A stretch of 6,718 bases of DNA from Oscillospiraceae bacterium. Lineage in GTDB: Bacteria > Bacillota > Clostridia > Oscillospirales > Oscillospiraceae. Below the pieces are notes generated by a model that made no database searches, was not told the DNA's origin, and worked only from the letters and a program-made list of their open reading frames with translations. A program made the translations under genes and the position numbers. Positions 1 to 5,355 of the stretch are shown piece by piece. Every line of letters begins with the position of its first letter. The stretch's first letter is position 1. Location of the stretch: the NCBI GenBank assembly GCA_017620315.1, contig JAFZQQ010000172.1, positions 1 through 6,718 of the forward strand. Direction: 5' to 3'.

Positions 1-1
1 C

Positions 2-709
2 CGCGCGGACGTGTTCGTCTGCAACGGCGGCGAGAGCGAGGAATGGGTCGACGACATGCTGGACGCCGCCGGGGAGAATATCGGCACGGTCGTGCGCATG
101 ATGGATTTTGTCGACGCCCGCGAGGAGGAATTCGTCGAGGGCATGCAGGGTGCGGAGGAGGAAGAGGACAGCGACGAGATCGAGTACGACGAGCACGTCT
201 GGACCTCACCCGCAAACGCGGCAAGGCTCTGCGAGGCGCTGTGCGAGGCGCTTTGCGGGGCTGACGCGAAAAATGCCGCGCAGTACCGGGAAAACTGCGC
301 CGCCTACGTTGCGCAGCTCGACGCGCTTGACGCGGAGTTCCGGGCGCTTTGCGAAAGCGCGGACAGGGATCTCCTGGTGTTCGCGGACAGGATGCCGATG
401 CTCTACTTCTGCAAGGAGTACGGCCTGCGCTACCGCGCGGCGTTCCACGGCTGTTCCGGCGACACCGAACCCTCGCTCGCGACGCTGAGATATCTGATAG
501 ACAAGGTGAGCGACGAGGGCATACCCGTGGTCTACACGGTGGATCTTGACAGCCGGAAGATTGCCGAGGCGGTGGCGGAGACCACCGGCGCGGGGATCGA
601 GCGGCTGTGGTCGCTGCAAACGATCTCCCGCGCGGATTTCGACGCGGGAGAGACCTATGTTACGATGATGGAGCGCAATTATAAGGCGCTTGAAAAGGGG
701 CTGGGATGA
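2..709 (+). CDS. znuA: Zinc-type ABC transporter substrate-binding protein, 5' end missing
   Basis: This is the extracellular metal-capturing subunit of a zinc (possibly manganese) ABC importer; it would hand the ion to the permease encoded two genes downstream. The frame is open at the left edge, so the signal peptide and first metal ligand lie outside. Numbering from the first complete codon, I see NGGESEEW (8-15), an acidic loop (52-64) leading into YDEHVW with a likely ligand His65, FADRMPM (127-133), the FHGCSGDTEPS segment (148-158), and the C-terminal DAGETYVTMMERN helix. These are features of the clostridial branch of the ZnuA/AdcA (cluster A-I) binding proteins. The loop before YDEH, often His-rich in this family, is Glu/Asp-rich here. 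The TGA stop overlaps the ATG of the ATPase gene, so translation is coupled. Metal identity is inferred from family and operon context. Confidence 0.88.
   Translation, partial: RADVFVCNGGESEEWVDDMLDAAGENIGTVVRMMDFVDAREEEFVEGMQGAEEEEDSDEIEYDEHVWTSPANAARLCEALCEALCGADAKNAAQYRENCAAYVAQLDALDAEFRALCESADRDLLVFADRMPMLYFCKEYGLRYRAAFHGCSGDTEPSLATLRYLIDKVSDEGIPVVYTVDLDSRKIAEAVAETTGAGIERLWSLQTISRADFDAGETYVTMMERNYKALEKGLG
230..253 (+). repeat. In-frame 12-nt tandem duplication in the znuA-like gene
   Basis: Two consecutive 12-nt units, TGCGAGGCGCTG and TGCGAGGCGCTT, differ at one base and encode the repeated tetrapeptide CEAL (LCEALCEALCGA). A third partial unit (TGCGGGGC) follows. The repeat is in frame and lies in the helix after the YDEHVWTSP motif, so it lengthens or pads that helix without breaking the gene. 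Confidence 0.75.
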
Positions 710-1419
710 TGGATGAGAAAACTCTGCTTGCCTGCCGGGACGTGAGCTTAGGCTATGAGCACAAGCCGCTGTTGGAGCATCTGGACTTTGAGGTGCGCGC
801 GGGGGACTATGTCGCGGTTCTGGGCGAGAACGGCTCGGGCAAGTCGACGCTTTTGAAGAGCCTGCTTGGGCTTACGCCTCCACTCGCGGGAACGATAGAC
901 AGAAGCGCGCAAAAGGCCGGGCGACTGGGCTATCTTCCGCAGCAGACGCCGGCGCAGCGAGATTTTCCGGCTACGGTCGAGGAGGTCGTGCTTTCCGGCT
1001 TTCTGAACCGCAGGGGGCTGAGGCTCTTTTACGATCCGCACGAGAAGTCGCAGGCGCTGATGCACATGGGCAAGCTCGGAATACTGGAGCTTCGCGGCAA
1101 GTGCTACCGTGAGCTTTCGGGCGGACAGCAGCAGCGCGTGCTGCTTGCACGCGCGCTGTGCGCGGCGGGAGAGCTTCTCATACTCGACGAGCCCGTGACG
1201 GGTCTGGATCCCGCAGCCTCTCAGGATCTCTACAAGACGCTGCGCTATCTGCACGACCGCGAGGGTATAGCGATACTCATGGTCACGCACGACGTCGACG
1301 CCGCGCTGCGTGAAGCGAAAACGATACTGCACATCGGACAGAAGCGCTGGTTTTACGGCACGGTGGAGGAATACCTGCGCGACGAGAGCGGAAAACGGTT
1401 CGGGGGTGCGAATAAATGA
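706..1419 (+). CDS. znuC: Zinc-type ABC transporter ATP-binding protein
   Basis: This is the cytoplasmic ATPase that powers metal import, 237 residues, a normal length for ZnuC/AdcC proteins. All nucleotide-binding motifs are intact: Walker A GENGSGKST (40-48), Q-loop in YLPQQ (76-80), ABC signature LSGGQQQR (137-144), Walker B LLILDEP with catalytic Glu162 (157-163), D-loop GLD, and the switch His195 in VTHD. The start overlaps the stop of the binding-protein gene as ATGA (706-709). A second ATG follows at 709, and the AAGGGG ribosome site at 695-700 is better spaced for that one, so the true start could be one codon later. The 3' end overlaps the permease start by four bases. The assignment to metal (cluster 9/ABC-3) transport rests mainly on its neighbours; the ATPase fold itself is certain. 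Confidence 0.94.
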   Translation: MMDEKTLLACRDVSLGYEHKPLLEHLDFEVRAGDYVAVLGENGSGKSTLLKSLLGLTPPLAGTIDRSAQKAGRLGYLPQQTPAQRDFPATVEEVVLSGFLNRRGLRLFYDPHEKSQALMHMGKLGILELRGKCYRELSGGQQQRVLLARALCAAGELLILDEPVTGLDPAASQDLYKTLRYLHDREGIAILMVTHDVDAALREAKTILHIGQKRWFYGTVEEYLRDESGKRFGGANK

Positions 1420-2222
1420 GTCTGCTCGTCTCCATGTTTGCCTATCCCTTCATCGTGCGCGCGTTTGTCGTCGGTGCGCTGGTGTCGCTCTGCGCGGCGC
1501 TTTTGGGCGTGCCGCTGGTGCTGAAGCGATACTCGATGATAGGCGACGGCCTTTCCCACGTCAGCTTCGGCGCGCTTGCCGTCGCGCTTGCCTGCGGGTT
1601 CGCGCCGCTGTGGTTTTCCATTCCGGTGGTGATGCTCTCGGCGTTTTTCCTGCTGCGCATCGCCGAGAGCTCGCGCGTAAGCGCCGACGCGGCGATCGCG
1701 GTGCTCTCCGCCTCGGCGCTTGCGACGGGCGTCATCATAACCTCGCTCACAACCGGCATGACCACGGACGTGGACAGCTATATGTTCGGAAGCATCCTTG
1801 CGATGTCGCGCGCGGACGTCGCGCTCAGCGTGACGCTTGCCGTCGCTGTGCTGGCGCTTTTTGCGGCGTTCTACCATCCGCTTTTCGCAGTCACCTTCGA
1901 CGAGAGCTTTTCACGCGCGACCGGCGTGAACGTAAGCATGTACAAGACCCTGCTCTCGCTGCTCACGGCGCTGACCGTGGTGCTGGGCATGCGCATGATG
2001 GGCGCGATGCTCATCTCGTCGCTCGTGATATTTCCGGCGCTTTCCGCCATGCGTGTTTTTAAGCGCTTCCGCTCGGTGGTCGTCTTCGCCGGCGCGCTCG
2101 CGGTGGGCTGCTTTTGTCTCGGGCTCGCGGCGTCCTATCTGCTCTCGACGCCGGTCGGAGCCACCGTCGTGATGTGCGACCTGGCCGCATTTCTCCTCTG
2201 CGCCGCCGCCGGACGAAAATAA
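1416..2222 (+). CDS. znuB: Zinc-type ABC transporter permease (ABC-3 family)
   Basis: This is the integral membrane channel subunit of the metal importer, 268 residues, usual for ZnuB/AdcB. It is almost wholly hydrophobic, with roughly seven to eight membrane spans visible (for example about 10-35, 50-78, 88-111, 135-155, 175-210, 218-242 and 246-264). Family landmarks are LVLKRYSMIGDGLSHVSFG (about 34-52), the GVIITSLTTG/SYMFGSIL region (about 104-128), which faces the ATPase, MMGAMLISSLVIFPAL (about 193-208), and the C-terminal STPVGATVV (244-252). The ATG overlaps the TGA of the ATPase gene (ATGA, 1416-1419), which indicates one polycistronic mRNA with translational coupling. It is the last gene of the operon; a terminator hairpin begins ten bases after its stop codon. 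Zinc versus manganese cannot be decided from the permease alone. Confidence 0.93.
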   Translation: MSLLVSMFAYPFIVRAFVVGALVSLCAALLGVPLVLKRYSMIGDGLSHVSFGALAVALACGFAPLWFSIPVVMLSAFFLLRIAESSRVSADAAIAVLSASALATGVIITSLTTGMTTDVDSYMFGSILAMSRADVALSVTLAVAVLALFAAFYHPLFAVTFDESFSRATGVNVSMYKTLLSLLTALTVVLGMRMMGAMLISSLVIFPALSAMRVFKRFRSVVVFAGALAVGCFCLGLAASYLLSTPVGATVVMCDLAAFLLCAAAGRK

Positions 2223-2231
2223 ACAAGAAAA

Positions 2232-2264
2232 ATCCCGCCCCTTTCGGAGCGGGATCAGTTTTTT
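2232..2264. terminator. Bidirectional intrinsic terminator shared by znuB and the peptidase gene
   Basis: A 7-bp stem ATCCCGC (2232-2238) / GCGGGAT (2249-2255) with an inner CC/GG pairing is followed on the + strand, after CAG, by six T (2259-2264). On the - strand it is followed by five T (complement of A2228-A2232). It lies between convergent stops, and the T tract overlaps the TAA of the peptidase gene. It should end transcription from both sides. Confidence 0.9.
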
Positions 2265-3990
2265 ATGGCAGATAATTGACCGGGTTCACATAGGTGCCGT
2301 TTTTGAGGATGCCGAAGTGGCAGTGCGCCCCGCTGGATACGCCGGTGGAGCCGACGCGCGCGATCGACTGTCCCTTATAAACGTGCTGGCCCGCGGAGCA
2401 GAGGAACGAGCTGCAATGCTCGTAGTAGGTCTGGTAGCCGTTCCCATGATCGATGATGACCGTGTAGCCCATCGCGCCCTTATAGCCGGTGTAGATGACC
2501 GTGCCGCCGTCCGCGGCGACGATCGTGGTGCCATAGCTGGCAGCAATGTCTATACCCTGGTGATAGGTCGACGCGCCGCGGATACCGGTGTTGCGGTAGC
2601 CGAAGCCGGAGGTTATGCGCCCGTATACCGGCCAGCGGAAGCTGCCCGTGGGCATCCAGCTCGGGCGTTCCTTCGTGCCGCGGGCACGGGTCTCGGACTT
2701 CGGAGCGGTGAGCATGACCTGCGAGAGCACGGTGCGTTCGGTCTCGACGCCGTTGACGTATATGACGTCGGCGACGATGTCCGCCGTGCCGTATTCGCCC
2801 TTGTCGATGACGCGGGTGTCGCCCTTGTACATCGATGAGTCGTCAACGTAAATGATGTCGTAGTTGACCTCGTCGATATAATTCTGGCGCTCCGTCACCT
2901 TGACGGTCAGATAGGGTATCTCAAGGCTCAGCACCAGCTCGTCGCCGATGTTGATGCGGTCGATGTCGTAGCCGGGGTTGAGCTTGAGCAGCTCTTCGTT
3001 GCTCATCCCGTTGTCGTAGGCGATTTTACCCCAGGTGTCGCCCTTTACGACGGTGTAGGTCACCTCGCCGACCTTGGTGCTGTTGATCTTCTCGGCTATC
3101 TCGCCAAGGTTCTTCAGGCTGCCGGTCGGCACATAGCCCGGTATGATGCGCACATCCTCGACAAAGTCGACGGAAAGCGTGTCTGACGAGACGCCGATCT
3201 GCCGGAACTGATCGATAAGCGCCTCAAGCGCGCCCTCATACTGCGTGGAGCCGACAAGCTCGTCGTCGATATAGAGCGAATAGCCGTAGGTCACGAGCCC
3301 TATCTCGTCGGTGAGCTCCTTTTCGAGGTTATCGACCTTGCCGACCTCGCTGCGGCGCACAAGCCCGCTGGAGTATTGCAGCGAGCCCTCCTTGAAGGAA
3401 AAGGAGCTGCCCAGCGTTTCCGCGGTCAGACCCTCGACCTGCGCCGCTATCCTCTGGGCCTCGGCGGCGTCGCGGACGATCTCGAGCTTTCTGCCGTTGT
3501 AGGTGACGGTCGTGGCGTTGGTGTACAGCGAGAAGAACGCGGCGACACAGGCAAATATAAGCGCGACGGCGACAAATGCCAGCGGTCTCAGACGGCCATG
3601 GCGCGTGGTGCGCTTTGCGATCGCCGTGTCGATGTTGAGCGAGCGGCTGCGCCTGTTGGACAAACGCTTGCGCAAAAGCCCTTCCCACATCCTGAGCATA
3701 GCCGGAACCAGAAGAATAAACTGCACAAACCGGCTGTCGGACTCCGGGAACTCACTCTGCAAACGCGTCTCGGCGCCCTTGCCCCTTGCAGCGCCCTCGC
3801 TGTGCCTGCGCGTCTCGGCATGCACGCGCTCCGGCTTGCGCCAGCGCGCTGCGGACCGGCGTATGCGATCGATAAGCGCGCCGGGCAGAAGCACGATCCA
3901 GGTGAGAAATTCCGCGAAGAATTCCGCAAAGGACATCGTCGAGCCGCTTCCGTGCTGTTCGCTTTTTTTGTTTTGAGCGGTTTTTGACAT
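2263..3990 (-). CDS. Membrane-anchored LysM-G5-M23 peptidoglycan endopeptidase
   Basis: This 575-residue protein is predicted to cut peptide cross-links of peptidoglycan outside the membrane. In order: an Arg/Lys-rich cytoplasmic part (1-135) with two short hydrophobic motifs (28-40 and 88-100); one membrane span (about 137-157), acting as a signal anchor; a stalk-like domain (about 160-308); a LysM module (311-354, starting YTVVKGDTWGKIA); a G5-like domain (about 358-430); and a C-terminal M23 domain (about 448-575). Zinc and catalytic residues are all present: HxxxD at His477/Asp481, His524 in YYEHCSS, and HCH at 556-558. An active LytM-type enzyme is therefore expected. The start is supported by GAGG about 10 bases upstream and by a promoter behind it. 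The gene stands alone. The exact role (growth, division or sporulation) cannot be read from the sequence. Confidence 0.92.
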   Translation of the reverse strand: MSKTAQNKKSEQHGSGSTMSFAEFFAEFLTWIVLLPGALIDRIRRSAARWRKPERVHAETRRHSEGAARGKGAETRLQSEFPESDSRFVQFILLVPAMLRMWEGLLRKRLSNRRSRSLNIDTAIAKRTTRHGRLRPLAFVAVALIFACVAAFFSLYTNATTVTYNGRKLEIVRDAAEAQRIAAQVEGLTAETLGSSFSFKEGSLQYSSGLVRRSEVGKVDNLEKELTDEIGLVTYGYSLYIDDELVGSTQYEGALEALIDQFRQIGVSSDTLSVDFVEDVRIIPGYVPTGSLKNLGEIAEKINSTKVGEVTYTVVKGDTWGKIAYDNGMSNEELLKLNPGYDIDRINIGDELVLSLEIPYLTVKVTERQNYIDEVNYDIIYVDDSSMYKGDTRVIDKGEYGTADIVADVIYVNGVETERTVLSQVMLTAPKSETRARGTKERPSWMPTGSFRWPVYGRITSGFGYRNTGIRGASTYHQGIDIAASYGTTIVAADGGTVIYTGYKGAMGYTVIIDHGNGYQTYYEHCSSFLCSAGQHVYKGQSIARVGSTGVSSGAHCHFGILKNGTYVNPVNYLP

Positions 3991-4025
3991 TATACAAACC
4001 TCAGTCGGTAGTATATCCGAAAATA

Positions 4026-4040
4026 GTTACAAAATGTAAC
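4026..4040. promoter_or_regulatory. Dyad at the predicted peptidase transcription start (candidate operator)
   Basis: GTTAC-AAAAT-GTAAC is a perfect 5+5 inverted repeat, extended imperfectly outward (ATAG / CTAT with one extra base). It begins about 8 bases downstream of the - strand -10 box, at or just after the predicted start point. That is a typical repressor position; it could equally form a small hairpin at the 5' end of the mRNA. I do not recognise the binding protein. Confidence 0.5.
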
Positions 4041-4047
4041 CTATAGC

Positions 4048-4076
4048 ATAATACATTTTTTTTATGTCTACGTCAA
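4048..4076 (-). promoter_or_regulatory. Sigma-A-type promoter of the M23 peptidase gene
   Basis: Read on the - strand, TTGACG (4076-4071) and TATTAT (4053-4048) are separated by exactly 17 bases, each matching five of six consensus positions. The start point should fall near 4040, giving a leader of about 50 bases before the ATG at 3990. A GAGG ribosome site lies about 10 bases before that ATG. Confidence 0.8.
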
Positions 4077-4093
4077 GCGTTTGTTTTGTGCCG

Positions 4094-4180
4094 AAAAAAC
4101 GCGGAAGGAGCGGGCTTTGCGCATAATCACCAGATTTTGAAATCCGGCGGTATTATGACTACCACATCTTCCGCTTTTGC
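4094..4180. repeat. Nested inverted repeats of unknown function between two promoters
   Basis: An outer 7-bp inverted repeat GCGGAAG (4101-4107) / CTTCCGC (4168-4174) encloses an inner one: CATAAT (4122-4127) / ATTATG (4152-4157), ACC/GGT, and GATT (4133-4136) / AATC (4141-4144) around a TTGA loop. On the - strand the outer stem is followed by G and six T (4099-4094), like a terminator; on the + strand four T follow. The region holds no convincing reading frame. It may be a small structured RNA, a terminator shielding the peptidase promoter, or a degenerate mobile or tRNA-like remnant. I cannot assign it. Confidence 0.5.
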
Positions 4181-4196
4181 GCATTATGTAGATTTT
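4116..4196 (+). repeat. Pair of imperfect direct repeats upstream of pta
   Basis: Copy 1 (4116-4138) and copy 2 (4176-4196) share TTTGCGCATwAT, then a variable CACC or GT, then AGATTTT. Outside the variable part 18 of 19 positions agree. The copies start 60 bases apart in the same orientation and lie 24-104 bases upstream of the pta -35 box. They look like two binding sites for one protein or an old local duplication. Confidence 0.6.
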
Positions 4197-4249
4197 TTCA
4201 AAAAATTATGTTCAGACGGTTGAACGCGGGAGAGGAAATGATGTATACT
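4193..4249 (+). promoter_or_regulatory. pta promoter with AT-rich upstream element
   Basis: TTGAAC (4220-4225) and TATACT (4244-4249) are 18 bases apart and match sigma-A boxes well. Upstream, T6-C-A6 (4193-4205) sits about where an UP element would contact RNA polymerase alpha subunits. The predicted start near 4256 gives a leader of about 55 bases to the pta ATG at 4312. Confidence 0.7.
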
Positions 4250-4295
4250 GTTATCTGTTGATTCTGCCGCGCTGTGCGCGGACACATTGTATATC

Positions 4296-4301
4296 GGGAG
4301 G
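4296..4301 (+). promoter_or_regulatory. Ribosome binding site that fixes the pta start
   Basis: GGGAGG lies 10 bases before the ATG at 4312. The frame stays open back to a TTG at 4258, but that codon sits at the predicted transcription start, has no ribosome site, and would add 18 residues unlike the family. The ATG at 4312 is therefore chosen. Confidence 0.85.
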
Positions 4302-4311
4302 AAACACAGCT

Positions 4312-5292
4312 ATGTTTGGTTTCGGCGAAATGATCAAGGGCCTCAAGGCCAACCCCAAGACTATCGTATTTACCGAGGGCACGGACGCCCGTATCCTTGA
4401 AGCGAGCGCACGTCTGCTTTCCGGTACGTTCCTCAAGCCGCTGCTCATCGGCAAGGAGAAGGAAGTCTTCGCCGCCGCTGAAGAGGCCGGCTTCAACATC
4501 CGCGGCGCAGAGATCGTAGACCCCGAAAGCTATGGCGAGATGGACGCCATGGTCGCGAGAATGGTCGAGCTGCGCAAGGGCAAGATGACCGAGGACCAGT
4601 GCCGCGCCTCACTGCGCCAGGCGAATTATTTCGGCACGATGCTCGTCGCCATGGGCAAGGCGGACTGCCTGCTCGGCGGAGCGACCTATTCCACCGCGGA
4701 CACGGTGCGTCCCGCGCTGCAGCTTGTCAAGACCAAGCCGGGCAACAACATCGTGTCCTCCTGCTTCATTCTTGTGCGTGAGCGCGCCACCGGCGACAAC
4801 GAGGTGCTCGCCATGGCCGACTGTGCCATCAACATCGACCCCAGCGAGGACGATCTTGTCGAGATCGCGAAGGAGACCGTCGATTGCAGCCGCATTTTCG
4901 GCATTGACCCGCGCGTTGCCTTCCTGAGCTATTCCACCAAGGGCTCCGGCAAGGGAGACAGCGTCGACAAGATGCGCAACGCCTGCAACAAGACCAAGCT
5001 GCTGCTGCCCAACGTCCCCGTGGACGGCGAGATGCAGTTCGACGCGGCCTCCTCTCCGGTCGTCGCGCGCACCAAGCACCTCGAGGGTGACGTCGGCGGC
5101 AAGGCGAACGTGTTTATCTTCCCCGACATCAACGCCGGAAACATCGGATATAAGATCGCGCAGCGCCTCGGCGGTTTTGACACCTACGGCCCCATCCTGC
5201 TGGGACTCAACGCGCCCATCAACGACCTTTCCCGCGGCTGCAACGGCCAGGAGGTCTACTCTATGGCCATTATCACCGCTTCCCTTGCGTGA
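4312..5292 (+). CDS. pta: Phosphate acetyltransferase
   Basis: This cytosolic enzyme interconverts acetyl-CoA plus phosphate and acetyl phosphate plus CoA, the step before ATP-forming acetate production in fermenters. The 326 residues match the short single-domain Pta type, without the extra N-terminal domain of the enterobacterial enzyme. Family landmarks are VFTEGTDARILEA (19-31), LLGGATYSTADTVRPAL (120-136), VDGEMQFDAA (237-246), FPDINAGNIGYKIAQRLGG (270-288) and the C-terminal active-site segment APINDLSRGCNGQEVY (301-316) with Ser307 and Arg308. The position that is Asp in the Methanosarcina enzyme (Asp316 there, by my alignment from memory) is Glu314. The gene has its own promoter and is followed by a hairpin, so it appears monocistronic; acetate kinase, its frequent partner, is not adjacent. 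Confidence 0.96.
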   Translation: MFGFGEMIKGLKANPKTIVFTEGTDARILEASARLLSGTFLKPLLIGKEKEVFAAAEEAGFNIRGAEIVDPESYGEMDAMVARMVELRKGKMTEDQCRASLRQANYFGTMLVAMGKADCLLGGATYSTADTVRPALQLVKTKPGNNIVSSCFILVRERATGDNEVLAMADCAINIDPSEDDLVEIAKETVDCSRIFGIDPRVAFLSYSTKGSGKGDSVDKMRNACNKTKLLLPNVPVDGEMQFDAASSPVVARTKHLEGDVGGKANVFIFPDINAGNIGYKIAQRLGGFDTYGPILLGLNAPINDLSRGCNGQEVYSMAIITASLA

Positions 5293-5302
5293 TGCTTAAA
5301 AA

Positions 5303-5341
5303 TATGGGGTGTGAAAAAACGTCGTTTTTTCACACCCCATA
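5303..5341. terminator. 18-bp perfect hairpin between convergent pta and CPBP genes
   Basis: TATGGGGTGTGAAAAAAC (5303-5320) is perfectly complementary to 5324-5341 with a GTC loop. It begins 10 bases after the pta stop and ends 14 bases before the CPBP stop, where a shared terminator is expected. The A6/T6 blocks are inside the stem next to the loop, and no T run follows the GC-rich part on either strand, so it is not a textbook intrinsic terminator. Confidence 0.7.
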
Positions 5342-5355
5342 AGTGTCAAAGGCTG

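Noticed and set aside
1310..2062. A 250-codon open frame on the + strand across the end of znuC and most of znuB
   Set aside because: It overlaps two clear genes in another frame, its translation is rich in Arg, Ala and His with no recognisable motif, and it arises from the GC-rich third positions of the real genes.
2317..2838. A 173-codon open frame on the + strand opposite the M23 domain
   Set aside because: It is antisense to highly conserved catalytic motifs, has no ribosome site, and its composition is that of a GC-driven shadow frame.
4077..4102. A 6-bp inverted repeat GCGTTT/AAACGC next to the peptidase -35 box
   Set aside because: Short arms with a 14-base spacer in AT-rich DNA could easily be chance; not listed as a separate site.
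4101..4174. A tRNA gene on the - strand (7-bp acceptor-like stem, 74 nt, TCA in one loop, reminiscent of tRNA-Sec)
   Set aside because: The anticodon-like loop has six bases, the T-like stem has only three pairs, there is no TTCRA T-loop, no GG in the D-loop and no CCA. Kept only as a structured element of unknown nature.
4258..4311. An 18-residue N-terminal extension of Pta from TTG at 4258
   Set aside because: It coincides with the predicted transcription start and contains the ribosome site of the ATG at 4312 inside it.
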